NCBI RefSeq assembly: GCF_002803065.1
Contig: NZ_NNBL01000002.1
Coordinates: forward strand, 124,001-188,000
Length of the DNA: 64,000 nt
Direction: 5' to 3'
Origin: Streptomyces sp. CB01635
Lineage (GTDB): Bacteria > Actinomycetota > Actinomycetes > Streptomycetales > Streptomycetaceae
In this document: positions 9,230-18,201 of the stretch, piece by piece
Layout: each line of letters begins with the position of its first letter
How positions within the stretch are numbered: position 1 is the stretch's first letter
Notes under the pieces: generated by a model
Databases searched by the model: none
The model's input: only the letters and a program-made list of their open reading frames with translations
What the model was told of the DNA's origin: nothing
Made by a program: the position numbers and the translations under genes

Positions 9230-10378
9230 GTGGTTTTGAAAACCTTCGGCTGGTCGTTCGCAATTACTGCGCTCGGCCTGGTCGCGGCTGTGTTCTACGA
9301 CGGATGGACAGCATTCGGGGTCGTCGCGATCCTTGCTGTCCTCGAGATCTCGCTGTCCTTCGACAACGCGGTGATCAATGCCGGAATCCTGAAGAAGATG
9401 AATGCCTTCTGGCAGAAGATCTTCCTGACGGTCGGTGTGCTGATCGCCGTCTTCGGTATGCGACTGGTCTTCCCCGTCGTGATCGTTGCGGTCAGCGCCA
9501 AGCTCGGCCCCATCGAGGCGGTCAAGCTCGCGCTCAATGACAAGGACAAGTACCAGCAGCTGGTGACCGACGCGCACCCGTCGATCGCCGCGTTCGGTGG
9601 CATGTTCCTGTTGATGATCTTCCTCGACTTCATCTTCGAGGAGCGGGACGTCCAGTGGCTGCGCTGGATCGAGCGTCCGCTCGCCAAGCTCGGCAAGGTC
9701 GACATGCTGTCGGTCTGCATCGCGATGATCGTGCTCCTGATCTCCTCGTTCACCGTGGCCACGCACGCCCACCAGCACGGTGGCGCCCATGTGGACAAGG
9801 CCGAGACAGTGCTCATCGCCGGCGTCGCCGGTCTGATCACCTATCTCATCGTGGGCGGTCTCTCCGGGTACTTCGAGAACCGCCTGGAGGAGGAAGAGGA
9901 GCGCGAGCACGAGGTCGAGGAAGAGGCCAGGAAGAGCGGCAAGGCCGCGCCGGCCATAGCGATGGCGGGCAAGGCCGCGTTCTTCATGTTCCTCTACCTC
10001 GAGGTCCTGGACGCGTCGTTCTCCTTCGACGGCGTCATCGGCGCCTTCGCCATCACCAACGACATCGTGCTGATGGCGCTCGGCCTCGGCATCGGTGCCA
10101 TGTACGTCCGTTCGCTCACGGTCTACCTGGTCCGCCAGGGCACCCTGGACGACTACGTGTACCTGGAGCACGGCGCGCACTACGCGATCGGCGCCCTTGC
10201 CGTGATCCTCCTGGTCACGATCCAGTACGAGATCAACGAGGTCATCACGGGCCTGATCGGCGTCGTCCTGATCGCCTGGTCGTTCTGGTCGTCGGTGCGC
10301 CGCAACTCGCGAATCGCGGCCGCCGAGGGAAAAGCGGCGGCCTCGGGCGAGAAGGCTGAGGTTTCGTCCGGGCACTGA
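9230..10378 (+). CDS. TerC-like DUF475 integral membrane protein
   Basis: A 382-residue polytopic protein with about nine hydrophobic segments. The two family motifs are paired: EISLSFDNAVINAGIL near residue 40 and EVLDASFSFDGVIGAF near 265, each with the conserved acidic residues of TerC/DUF475 proteins. A charged cytoplasmic loop (ENRLEEEEEREHEVEEEARK) separates the halves. The start is GTG at 9230 with GGGGTAG upstream. In Ter systems TerC is thought to be the membrane anchor for TerD-type proteins and may move metal ions. Its place right after two terD genes supports that pairing. Confidence 0.92.
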   Translation: MVLKTFGWSFAITALGLVAAVFYDGWTAFGVVAILAVLEISLSFDNAVINAGILKKMNAFWQKIFLTVGVLIAVFGMRLVFPVVIVAVSAKLGPIEAVKLALNDKDKYQQLVTDAHPSIAAFGGMFLLMIFLDFIFEERDVQWLRWIERPLAKLGKVDMLSVCIAMIVLLISSFTVATHAHQHGGAHVDKAETVLIAGVAGLITYLIVGGLSGYFENRLEEEEEREHEVEEEARKSGKAAPAIAMAGKAAFFMFLYLEVLDASFSFDGVIGAFAITNDIVLMALGLGIGAMYVRSLTVYLVRQGTLDDYVYLEHGAHYAIGALAVILLVTIQYEINEVITGLIGVVLIAWSFWSSVRRNSRIAAAEGKAAASGEKAEVSSGH

Positions 10379-10396
10379 TCCTGGAACGCTGTGAGC

Positions 10397-10434
10397 GGGG
10401 CGGTCCGCGAGGAGAACTCCTCACCGGCCGCCCC
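10397..10434 (+). terminator. Hairpin after the TerC-like gene
   Basis: GGGGCGG (10397-10403) pairs with CCGCCCC (10428-10434), with an inner GAGGAG/CTCCTC stem. It separates the terD-terD-terC unit from the next gene and may terminate or attenuate. Confidence 0.65.
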
Positions 10435-10477
10435 GTCGGCGTAACTGGACCATGAAACATGGGCACTTGGGGGCGAA

Positions 10478-11218
10478 ATGTCCTTCTGGGACGGACTGTG
10501 GCGGGGGCGTGCGGCGGATTTCGAGTCGGGCAGCGCCGCGTCGAACTCCATCGAACTCACCAAGCGGCACCCGGTCGTCTCGCTCACCAAACAGGGGGCG
10601 GCGACCGGGAATCTGCGTATCAACCTGTCCTGGCGGATGCGGACGTCGGACATCGGCGGCCCGGAGCGCGAGAGCCTGCTGCGGCACCCCTTCAAGCTGT
10701 TCAAGCCCGATGTGGTGCAGGCCCATACGCAGAGCATGGTCAATGTGGACCTCGACCTCGGCTGTCTGTATGAGCTGACCGACGGGGAGAAGGGCGTGGT
10801 CCAGCCGCTCGGCAGCTTCTTCGGCGCGCTCAACGCGCCGCCGTACGTGAAGCTCAGCGGGGACGACCGCTTCGGCTCGGCGTCGGGTGAGACGATCTAC
10901 GTCAATCTCGACCATCGCGAGTCCATCAAGCGACTGCTTGTCTTCGTCTACATCTACGACCAGACACCGGCGTTCGACCGTACGCACGCCCACGTCACGC
11001 TCTACCCGAGCAACGGCCCGCGTGTCGAGATCAGCCTCGACGAGCGCGCCCCGCAGGCCCGCTCCTGCGCCGTCGTCACGATCGAGAACGTCAAGGGTGA
11101 GCTGATCGTGCGACGCGAGGTGAAGTTCGTGTACGGGTTCCAGGCCGAGCTGGACCGGCTGTACGGGTGGGGCCTTCAGTGGGGCCGGGGGTACAAGTCC
11201 AAGGTCGGGGAGCGCTAG
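10478..11218 (+). CDS. TerA/TerD-superfamily protein
   Basis: A 246-residue soluble protein in the TerD superfamily but without the classic KGGNVSL start and acidic Ca2+ loop. Visible segments are VSLTKQGAATGNLRINLSWRMR, NVDLDLGCLYELTDGEKGVVQPLG and SIKRLLVFVYIYDQTPAFDRTHAHVTL. These match the TerA-like or TerF-like members seen beside terD genes in Streptomyces. The start at 10478 has GGGGG upstream. It is probably a partner of the TerC/TerD complex. A convergent terminator separates it from the tailed TerD gene. Confidence 0.8.
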   Translation: MSFWDGLWRGRAADFESGSAASNSIELTKRHPVVSLTKQGAATGNLRINLSWRMRTSDIGGPERESLLRHPFKLFKPDVVQAHTQSMVNVDLDLGCLYELTDGEKGVVQPLGSFFGALNAPPYVKLSGDDRFGSASGETIYVNLDHRESIKRLLVFVYIYDQTPAFDRTHAHVTLYPSNGPRVEISLDERAPQARSCAVVTIENVKGELIVRREVKFVYGFQAELDRLYGWGLQWGRGYKSKVGER

Positions 11219-11265
11219 GGCGTCTCCGGCGGATCAGACGCCGGGTCCCAGTTCCGTCGCCCGAT

Positions 11266-11290
11266 CCGGCCCCGAGCCGCCCGGGGCCGG
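11266..11290. terminator. Bidirectional terminator between convergent ter genes
   Basis: CCGGCCCCG (11266-11274) pairs perfectly with CGGGGCCGG (11282-11290). It lies 48 bp after one stop and 9 bp before the other gene's stop. Confidence 0.75.
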
Positions 11291-11298
11291 TCGCGGGC

Positions 11299-12228
11299 TC
11301 AGCGTGAGATGAACTGCGGGCCCTGCGGCGGCAGGGCGAAGTTCGGGTCGGGCAGCGGCTGCACCGGCTGCGGATAGCCGTACGCGGGCTGCGTCGTCGG
11401 CACCGGCATGACCAGCGGCGCGGGCTGCGTGGGCGCCGCGGGCGGATACCCGTACGAGGGCTGGGAGACGGGCTGGGGCGCGGGCTGAGGGAGCGACGCG
11501 GCGATGGGCTGCTGCGTGGGCGCCTGCGGGTACCCGTAGCCCGAACCCGAACCCGAACCCGAACCTGATCCCCAATCCGACCCCGACCCCATGAACGAGG
11601 TGTCGGGGGCCGGAGGCGGGAACGACGGCTCGGCGGCCGGCATCGGGCCCGGAGGCGACGATGCCTGAAGATCCGGCGCCGGCTCCGACTCGTCCACCGA
11701 GATGCCGAAATCGGTCGCCAGGCCGACCAGGCCGTTCGAGTAGCCCTCGCCCAGGGCCCGGAACTTCCAGCCCTCACCGCGCCGGTACAGCTCGCCGCAG
11801 ATCAGCGCCGTCTCGGCGCCCGTCTCCGGCTTCACGTCGAAGCGGGCGAGGGGCTCGCCCTCGGCGGCCGCGGCGTCGTAGATCAGGATCCGCAGGGCGG
11901 GTACATGGTCGAAGGGGACGTCGTCCGCCGAGGCGACGAGGAGGACGCGGCCGACCTCGGGGCCGAGGCCCGCCAGGTCCGACTGGATCGTGTCGGTGAG
12001 TCCGTCGGCGACGCGCTTCTTGCCGAGCCGCCAGACCTTGCCCGAGGGGTGCCGGGGCTGGTTGTAGAAGACGAAGTCCTCGTCGGACCGTACGCGACCG
12101 TCGGGGCCGAGGAGCAGCGCCGAGGCGTCGACGTCGGGCACGCCCTGGCCGATGGCCCAGCGCAGCACGGCGCGGACCGCCGTGGCCTCGAGCGGGACGT
12201 TCGACCCCTTCAGCATCGCGTGCGTCAT
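11299..12228 (-). CDS. TerD-family protein with a long Pro/Gln/Gly-Ser-rich tail
   Basis: A 309-residue protein. Residues 1 to about 175 are a TerD-like domain ([70 protein letters not shown]) lacking the acidic GEGEGDDE loop. The rest is a low-complexity tail: an alternating (GS)n run, then repeated YGYP units in Pro/Gln-rich sequence. In DNA the GS run is a hexamer repeat around 11540-11590. The ATG at 12228 follows AGGA; longer upstream frames have no support. It faces the CitE-like gene divergently, so it may share a promoter region with the metabolite module. Confidence 0.88.
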   Translation of the reverse strand: MTHAMLKGSNVPLEATAVRAVLRWAIGQGVPDVDASALLLGPDGRVRSDEDFVFYNQPRHPSGKVWRLGKKRVADGLTDTIQSDLAGLGPEVGRVLLVASADDVPFDHVPALRILIYDAAAAEGEPLARFDVKPETGAETALICGELYRRGEGWKFRALGEGYSNGLVGLATDFGISVDESEPAPDLQASSPPGPMPAAEPSFPPPAPDTSFMGSGSDWGSGSGSGSGSGYGYPQAPTQQPIAASLPQPAPQPVSQPSYGYPPAAPTQPAPLVMPVPTTQPAYGYPQPVQPLPDPNFALPPQGPQFISR

Positions 12229-12415
12229 GCGGTCATCCTGCCTTCCCTGTCCTGGCCAGGACAACGCGGGGGCCCGAGACTGTGAGACCGAGCGACATAC
12301 TCGACATGGGTGGGTTACCTGAATTTCATGCCCGATGGGAACCCTTGACATGGATCCCTACGTACTATTACCGGCCACTTAAATTCGGGCCCGAGCGGCA
12401 CGACGGGGGAGTCTC

Positions 12416-13582
12416 ATGCGTCATTTCGGGCATATCGCCCCTGAGGTGCGGCAGCGCCTGTTCCACCGGGAGCCCGGTGACTTCACCGCGGACTCGCCGC
12501 CCCGCATGCTCGCGGCGGCCCTCGGGGCCACGCTCTACAGCCCGGCCACGCGGCCGCGCCTCGCCGACGACGTCCTCAAGCAGGCGGGCCGGGGTGTCGT
12601 CTCGATGGTGCTGTGCCTGGAGGACTCGATCGACGACGCCGAGGTTGCGGACGCCGAGGAGAACCTGGTCGCGCAGTTCACCGACCTCGCGGCCCGGCCG
12701 GACGCGCAGCCTCCGCTGCTGTTCGTCCGCGTCCGCGCCGCCGGACAGATCACCGACCTCGTCCGCCGTCTCGGCCCGGCCGTGCGGCTGCTGTCCGGAT
12801 TCGTACTGCCGAAATTCACCGAGGAGCGGGGCGTGCCGTTCCTGGAGGCGCTCTCCGCCGCCGAGGCGGCCACCGGGCGGCGCCTCTTCGCGATGCCCGT
12901 CCTGGAGTCGCCCGAGCTCCTGCACCTGGAGACGCGGGGCGACACCCTCACCGGGATCGCCCGCACCGTCGACAAGTACCGCGACCGCGTCCTGGCCCTG
13001 CGCCTCGGCGTGACCGACTTCTGCTCCGCGTACGGGCTGCGCAGGCCGCCGGACATGACCGCGTACGACGTCCAGATCGTGGCCTCCGTGATCGGGGACG
13101 TGGTCAATCTGCTCGGCCGGGCCGACGGCACCGGCTTCACCGTGACCGGGCCCGTCTGGGAGTACTTCCGTCACCAGGAGCGGATGTTCAAGCCGCAGCT
13201 GCGCCGCAGCCCCTTCCTGGAGAGCCGGGCCGTCGAGCTGCGCCAGGCCCTCATCGAGCACGACATGGACGGCCTGCTGCGCGAGATCGAGCTGGACCGG
13301 GCCAACGGCCTGCTCGGCAAGACCTGCATCCACCCCTCGCACGTGATGCCCGTGCACGCGCTGTCCGTGGTCAGTCACGAGGAGTACGGCGACGCCCAGG
13401 ACATCCTGCGGCCCGAGCGCGGCGGTGGTGGCGTCCTCAGGTCCGCGTACACGAACAAGATGAATGAAGTGAAGCCGCACCGTGCCTGGGCCGAGCGGAC
13501 CCTCCAGCGGGCGGAGGCCTTCGGCGTCGCCCGTGAGGACGTCGGCTTCGTGGAGCTGCTCAACGCCGGCCTGCCCGCGTGA
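12416..13582 (+). CDS. HpcH/HpaI aldolase / CitE-like C-C lyase of the Ter metabolite module
   Basis: A 388-residue TIM-barrel enzyme of the citrate lyase beta/HpcH family. Family features seen are VVSMVLCLEDSIDDAEV (the acidic metal site), GFVLPKF, LFAMPVLESPELL and the C-terminal GKTCIHPSHV. The substrate is unknown. It precedes the phosphoribosyltransferase fusion with a GTGA overlap and a HAD gene. This matches the conserved biosynthetic module described for Ter stress systems (Anantharaman, Iyer and Aravind), proposed to make a nucleoside-like compound. It has a 187-bp gap to the divergent tailed-TerD gene. Confidence 0.85.
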   Translation: MRHFGHIAPEVRQRLFHREPGDFTADSPPRMLAAALGATLYSPATRPRLADDVLKQAGRGVVSMVLCLEDSIDDAEVADAEENLVAQFTDLAARPDAQPPLLFVRVRAAGQITDLVRRLGPAVRLLSGFVLPKFTEERGVPFLEALSAAEAATGRRLFAMPVLESPELLHLETRGDTLTGIARTVDKYRDRVLALRLGVTDFCSAYGLRRPPDMTAYDVQIVASVIGDVVNLLGRADGTGFTVTGPVWEYFRHQERMFKPQLRRSPFLESRAVELRQALIEHDMDGLLREIELDRANGLLGKTCIHPSHVMPVHALSVVSHEEYGDAQDILRPERGGGGVLRSAYTNKMNEVKPHRAWAERTLQRAEAFGVAREDVGFVELLNAGLPA

Positions 13583-16098
13583 CGAGCGCGCGAGTCATGA
13601 TGAAAGCAATGAAAAGGGGCGAAGTGGTCTGGTCGGGGACATGGGTCGCACAGCGGCTCGGGGTCGAGCTCGTCGGTGACGAGGAGATATCCGGGCTGCT
13701 GGGCCTTGCCCTGCGCCGCAATCCCAAGCGGGCCCATCTGCTCGTGTCGAACGTCCTCGGCAAGCACGTGCCCCAGTCGCCGGCCGTGGTCTGGCGCGCC
13801 GGGTACGACCTCGGTCTGCGGGTGCGCGAGCTGCTCGGCGACGACGCGGCGCGGCAGGCGGTCGTGCTCGGATACGCCGAGACGGCGACGGGCCTCGGGC
13901 ACTCCGTCGCCGACGGCCTGGCCCTCGCGCCCTATCTGCACTCGACGCGGCGCCCCGTCGACGGAGTGGCGCGCGCGGGCGGCTTCGAGGAGTCCCACTC
14001 GCACGCCACCTCCCATCTGCTGCTGCCGGAGGACCCCCGGCTCCTCGCGGGCGACGGGGCGCTCGTCCTCGTCGACGACGAGTTCTCCACGGGTAATACG
14101 GTCCTCAACACGATCCGCGCCCTGCACGAGCGCTACCCGCGCGGGCACTACGTCATCGTCGCCCTCGTCGACATGCGTTCGCCCGACGACCGGGGCCGCC
14201 TGGCCGACTTCGCCCGTGAGATCGGCGCCCGTGTCGACCTGGTCGCGTCGGCGTCCGGCACCGTCAAGCTCCCCGACGGCGTCCTCGCCAAGGGGCAGGC
14301 GCTCGTAGCCCACCACGAGTCCCTCGCCGAGACCCCGACGGAGCGCACAGGGCCGGGCGGCGAGCCGCCCACAGAGCCGGGCAGCGAGCCGGGCAGCGTG
14401 ACCCGCGTGGACCTTCGGTGGCCCGCGTCCGTGCCCGACGGAGGCCGGCACGGCTTCACGCCGGAGCACCGTGCGGCGCTCGACGCGGCGCTCCCCGCGA
14501 TGGCCGCCCGCCTGAGCGCGCCCCTGGGGGACGCCCGCCGCGTACTCGTCCTCGGTTTCGAGGAGCTGATGTACGCGCCGCTCGCCCTGGCCCGCGAGGT
14601 CGAGAAGGGCACGCAGGCGCAGGTGCGCTACTCCACCACGACCCGTTCGCCGGTCCTCGCCGTCGACGACCCCGGCTACGCGATCCGTACGCGACTCGTC
14701 TTCCCCGCCCACGACGACCCGGCCGACGGTCCGGGCGAGCGCTACGCGTACAACGTCGCGGGCGGTGACTTCGACGCGATCGTCGCCGTCGTCGACTCCA
14801 CCGCGGACACGCCCCAACTGCATGCCTCAGACGGCCTGTTGGCGCGCCTCGCCGAGCACACCCCGCGCGTGCTGCTCGCCGTCGTGCCTTCCTACGTCCC
14901 CCAGGGGACTGCCCCCGAAAGGCCCCCCGTGTCCCCCACGCTCCCCGAGCCCCTCCGCGGCCCCGCCTTCTCCTCGTACGCGCCGGACGAGGTCGGCTGG
15001 CTGCTCCAGGACCTCTCGGACGTCGAGCTGGAGGCGCCGACCGAGGAGCGCGAGGAGGCGATACAGGGCGGTGGCGCGCACTACGCCGAGTCGCTGCCCG
15101 TCGAGTACCAGCCGAGCGCCGAGTACCAGGCGCTGTTCCAGTCCGCCCTCGAGGTCTCGGCCGCGCGGATCGCGCAGGCGGTCGGCGTCGTGACCGAGAC
15201 CGTGCTCGCCGAACGGTCCCCGCGTCCCGTGCTCGTCTCGCTCGCCCGCGCCGGGACGCCCGTCGGCGTGCTGATGCGCCGCTGGGCGCAGGCGCGGCGC
15301 GGCCTCGACCTGCCGCACTACGCCGTTTCGATCGTCCGTGGCCGCGGCATCGACGCGAACGCGCTGCGCTGGCTCGCCGCCCACCACGACCCGGCCGATG
15401 TCGTCTTCGTCGACGGCTGGACCGGCAAGGGCGCGATCACCCGCGAACTGGCCGAAGCACTCAAGACCCATCAGCGAGACGAGGGCGGCCCCGGGTTCGA
15501 CCCGGAGATCGCGGTGCTCGCCGACCCCGGGTCCTGCGTGCGCACCTACGGCACCCGCGAGGACTTCCTCATCCCGTCCGCGTGCCTCAACTCGACGGTA
15601 TCCGGGCTGATATCGCGTACGGTGCTGCGCGCCGACCTCGTCGGGTCGAACGACTTCCACGGCGGCAAGTTCTACCGAGAGCTCGCGGAGGCGGATGTCT
15701 CGACGCACTTCCTCGACACCGTCGAGGCCTGCTTCGACGAGGTCGCCGACGCCGTGGACGCCCAGGTCAAGGAGATGCTCTCCGCCGACCGCGCACCCAC
15801 CTGGGAGGGGTGGGCGGCCGTCGAGCGGATCAGTGAGGAGTACGAGATCCACGACGTGAACCTGGTGAAGCCCGGCGTCGGCGAGACGACCCGCGTGCTG
15901 CTGCGCCGTGTTCCGTGGAAGATACTCGCCCGAACCGGCGCCGGCGCCGACCTCGACCACGTACGCCTGCTCGCCGAGCAGCGCGGGGTACCGGTCGAGG
16001 AGGTCGCCGAACTCCCTTACACCTGCGTCGGGTTGATCCACCCGAAGTACACGCGGGGCGCCACCGGCGCGGACGGCAAGGCGGTGGCCGCGAAGTGA
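13579..16098 (+). CDS. Four-part fusion: PRTase_2 - TRSP - StiP-like PRTase - PELOTA
   Basis: An 839-residue protein. Residues about 15-235 are a phosphoribosyltransferase domain with the PRPP loop LVLVDDEFSTGNT at about 163-174. Residues about 265-480 fit the TRSP domain that follows it in this family. Residues about 490-740 fit the second (StiP-type) PRTase, with LVSLARAGTPVGVLMRR, YAVSIVRGRGID, VVFVDGWTGKGAITREL and VGSNDFHGGKFYRELA. The last 85 residues resemble the PELOTA RNA-binding domain. In other genomes these are often separate genes. The GTG at 13579 overlaps the previous stop. GTG at 13624 has a better AAGGGG site and may be the true start. Confidence 0.85.
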   Translation: MTSARVMMKAMKRGEVVWSGTWVAQRLGVELVGDEEISGLLGLALRRNPKRAHLLVSNVLGKHVPQSPAVVWRAGYDLGLRVRELLGDDAARQAVVLGYAETATGLGHSVADGLALAPYLHSTRRPVDGVARAGGFEESHSHATSHLLLPEDPRLLAGDGALVLVDDEFSTGNTVLNTIRALHERYPRGHYVIVALVDMRSPDDRGRLADFAREIGARVDLVASASGTVKLPDGVLAKGQALVAHHESLAETPTERTGPGGEPPTEPGSEPGSVTRVDLRWPASVPDGGRHGFTPEHRAALDAALPAMAARLSAPLGDARRVLVLGFEELMYAPLALAREVEKGTQAQVRYSTTTRSPVLAVDDPGYAIRTRLVFPAHDDPADGPGERYAYNVAGGDFDAIVAVVDSTADTPQLHASDGLLARLAEHTPRVLLAVVPSYVPQGTAPERPPVSPTLPEPLRGPAFSSYAPDEVGWLLQDLSDVELEAPTEEREEAIQGGGAHYAESLPVEYQPSAEYQALFQSALEVSAARIAQAVGVVTETVLAERSPRPVLVSLARAGTPVGVLMRRWAQARRGLDLPHYAVSIVRGRGIDANALRWLAAHHDPADVVFVDGWTGKGAITRELAEALKTHQRDEGGPGFDPEIAVLADPGSCVRTYGTREDFLIPSACLNSTVSGLISRTVLRADLVGSNDFHGGKFYRELAEADVSTHFLDTVEACFDEVADAVDAQVKEMLSADRAPTWEGWAAVERISEEYEIHDVNLVKPGVGETTRVLLRRVPWKILARTGAGADLDHVRLLAEQRGVPVEEVAELPYTCVGLIHPKYTRGATGADGKAVAAK

Positions 16099-16928
16099 GC
16101 GCCACGCCCGTCACCCTGGTCGCCAGTGACCTCGACCGCACCCTGATCTACTCCGCCGCAGCCCTCGGCCTGACCATGCCCGACGCGCAAGCGCCGCGCC
16201 TGCTGTGCGTCGAGGTCTACGAGGGCAAGCCCCTCTCCTACGTCACCGAGGACGCGGCCGAGCTGCTCGGCGAACTCGGCCGCAGCGCTCTCTTCGTCCC
16301 GACCACGACCCGCACCCGTGAGCAGTACGGACGCATCCATCTCCCGGGCCCCGTCTCGCAGTTCGCGATCTGCGCCAACGGCGGGCACCTGCTGGTGGAC
16401 GGCGTTTCCGACCCGGACTGGCGGGCCGCTGTCGACGAGCGGCTGGCCGCGGAGTGCGCGCCGCTCGACGAGGTGAGGGCGCATCTGGTGCGGACGGCCG
16501 ACCCGGCGTGGCTCCTGAAGGAGCGCGTCGCCGAGGACCTCTTCGCGTATCTCGTGGTCGATCGGTCCCTGCTCCCGGAGGGCTGGGTCAAGGAACTCGC
16601 CGTCTGGGCGGAGCGCCGCGGCTGGACGGTCTCCCTCCAGGGCCGAAAGATCTACGCCGTGCCGAAGCCGCTCACCAAGAGTGCGGCCATGCACGAGGTG
16701 GCCCGCCGCTCCGGCGCCGACCTCACGCTCGCGGCCGGCGACTCCCTGCTCGACGCGGACCTGCTCCTCGCGGCCGACCACGCCTGGCGCCCCGGCCACG
16801 GAGAGCTGGCGGACGCGGGCTGGACCGCGCCGCACGTCACGGCCCTGGAGGACCGGGGCGTCGCGGCGGGCGAGACGATCCTGCGGGAGCTGGTCGACAG
16901 GGTCCGGCAGCCGCGTACGTACCCCTGA
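16095..16928 (+). CDS. HAD-superfamily phosphatase of the Ter metabolite module
   Basis: A 277-residue HAD hydrolase. Motif I is VASDLDRTLIY (nucleophile Asp and the second Asp two residues on). A later KSAAMHEVARR and the motif IV-like LAAGDSLLDADLLLAADHAWRP follow. A cap region lies between (about residues 90-190). It starts with GTG inside the preceding stop (GTGA overlap), so it is translationally coupled to the PRTase fusion. Its probable job is to dephosphorylate the module's phosphoribosyl product; the actual substrate is not known. It converges with the small zinc-ribbon gene 14 bp downstream. Confidence 0.85.
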   Translation: MSATPVTLVASDLDRTLIYSAAALGLTMPDAQAPRLLCVEVYEGKPLSYVTEDAAELLGELGRSALFVPTTTRTREQYGRIHLPGPVSQFAICANGGHLLVDGVSDPDWRAAVDERLAAECAPLDEVRAHLVRTADPAWLLKERVAEDLFAYLVVDRSLLPEGWVKELAVWAERRGWTVSLQGRKIYAVPKPLTKSAAMHEVARRSGADLTLAAGDSLLDADLLLAADHAWRPGHGELADAGWTAPHVTALEDRGVAAGETILRELVDRVRQPRTYP

Positions 16929-16941
16929 GGGACCTGTACGT

Positions 16942-17169
16942 TCACCCGCAGCAACCCCCACCGCAGCAGCCCCCGCCTCCGCCCCCGCCGCCGGCGGGGC
17001 GGGCCGGTGCGGCGGCCGATGTCGTGCCGCCGACGGCGACCGTCGACAGCAGCTTCACCGTGTCGTCGTGGCCGGCGGGGCAGTCCGCGGGGGCCGAGGA
17101 CTCGGCCATGGGACGGCTCAGTTCGAACGTGTCGCCGCAGGTCCGGCAGCGGTACTCGTAGCGTGGCAT
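16942..17169 (-). CDS. FmdB-type small zinc-ribbon protein with Gly/Cys tail
   Basis: A 75-residue protein beginning MPRYEYRCRTCGDTFEL, the standard FmdB-family start with a CxxC knuckle. A second metal site (CPAGH) replaces the usual CxxC, followed by VKLLSTV. The C-terminus is unusual: a run of glycines followed by two CC pairs (GGGCCGGGCCG). Family members are putative regulators or metal-binding proteins of unknown role. A GTG two codons upstream (17175) is an alternative start; neither has a good ribosome site. Confidence 0.75.
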   Translation of the reverse strand: MPRYEYRCRTCGDTFELSRPMAESSAPADCPAGHDDTVKLLSTVAVGGTTSAAAPARPAGGGGGGGGCCGGGCCG

Positions 17170-17202
17170 GGGCACAGGTTAGCTGGCCGTGCCCCGCGGG
17201 CG

Positions 17203-18201
17203 TCAGCGTACGACCGTGCCTCGGCCCGCCCCGAGCAGCCCGAGTTCCGCCCGTGTGGGTGCCCCCTCCCAGTCGCCCGGCTGCGCGACCGCGAAGGCGC
17301 CCGTCGTCACCGCCCGGTCGAGGCGCCCGGCGGTGTCCTCGCCGTCGAGGAGCGCGGAGAGATAGCCGGCGACGAAGGCGTCACCGGCCCCGACCGCGTC
17401 CACGGCGCGCACCGGCCGTGCCGGGACACGTAGCTCACCGTCGGCCGAGTGGGCGATCGCCCCGTCGGCGCCGAGCTTGACGACGACCTCGCGCACCCCC
17501 AGATCGAGGAGGGCCTTGACCGGGTCAGGCCCGGGCGGCGCGCACAGCGGCAACTCGTCGTCGGAGGCGATGAGGACATCGACGTACGGGATCCAGTCGC
17601 GCAGTTCCGCGGCAGCCGTCCCCGAACTCCACAGCTGGGAGCGGTAGTTGGCGTCCAGGCTGACCGGAGCGCCGTGTTCGCGGGCGAGCCGCAGGGCGCG
17701 CCGGCACGCGTCGCGCGCGGAGGTGCTGAGCGCGGGCGTGATCCCCGTCAGATGCAGGACGCGGGGCGGCGGACCGGCCGCGAAGGCCCGCTCGACGCGG
17801 TCGGCGTCGAGCCGTGAACCCGCCGAGCCCGCACGGTAGTACTGCACCCGCGTCACCTCGGGCAGCCGCGGCTCGAACAGGATCAGGCCCGTAGGGGCGC
17901 CGGTGTCACGGGCGACGCAGGACGTGTCGACGCCCTCGGCGCGCAGCGTGCGCAGGACCAGTTCGCCCGCCTCGTCGGCGCCGACCGCGCCCGCCCAGCG
18001 GACGCTGTGGCCGAGCCGGGTGAGACCGATGGCGACGTTCGACTCGGCGCCCGCGACGGACAGGTCCATCGAGCCGCCCAGCTTGAACGGACCGTGGCCG
18101 CGCAACGCGACCATGGTCTCGCCGAAGGTGAGTACGTCGATGGGGGAGGCGGGGGCCCCGGCTGAAGCGGGGCTCGCCGAACCCGACGCCGTCACCCGCA
18201 C
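17203..18201 (-). CDS. PfkB-family sugar-acid kinase, probable 2-keto-3-deoxygluconate/galactonate kinase
   Basis: A 332-residue ribokinase-fold enzyme. The N-terminal VLTFGETMVALRG and the second signature DAVGAGDAFVAGYLSALL, with the catalytic Asp, are both clear; LGADGAIAH and SLDANYRSQLW are also typical of KDG kinases. It is the last gene of a four-gene operon with a GntR regulator, a sugar-acid dehydratase and a 2-keto-3-deoxy-6-phospho aldolase, so it most likely phosphorylates the dehydratase product. The GTG at 18201 overlaps the aldolase stop; a GTG at 18195 giving a GTGA overlap is equally possible. Confidence 0.9.
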   Translation of the reverse strand: MRVTASGSASPASAGAPASPIDVLTFGETMVALRGHGPFKLGGSMDLSVAGAESNVAIGLTRLGHSVRWAGAVGADEAGELVLRTLRAEGVDTSCVARDTGAPTGLILFEPRLPEVTRVQYYRAGSAGSRLDADRVERAFAAGPPPRVLHLTGITPALSTSARDACRRALRLAREHGAPVSLDANYRSQLWSSGTAAAELRDWIPYVDVLIASDDELPLCAPPGPDPVKALLDLGVREVVVKLGADGAIAHSADGELRVPARPVRAVDAVGAGDAFVAGYLSALLDGEDTAGRLDRAVTTGAFAVAQPGDWEGAPTRAELGLLGAGRGTVVR

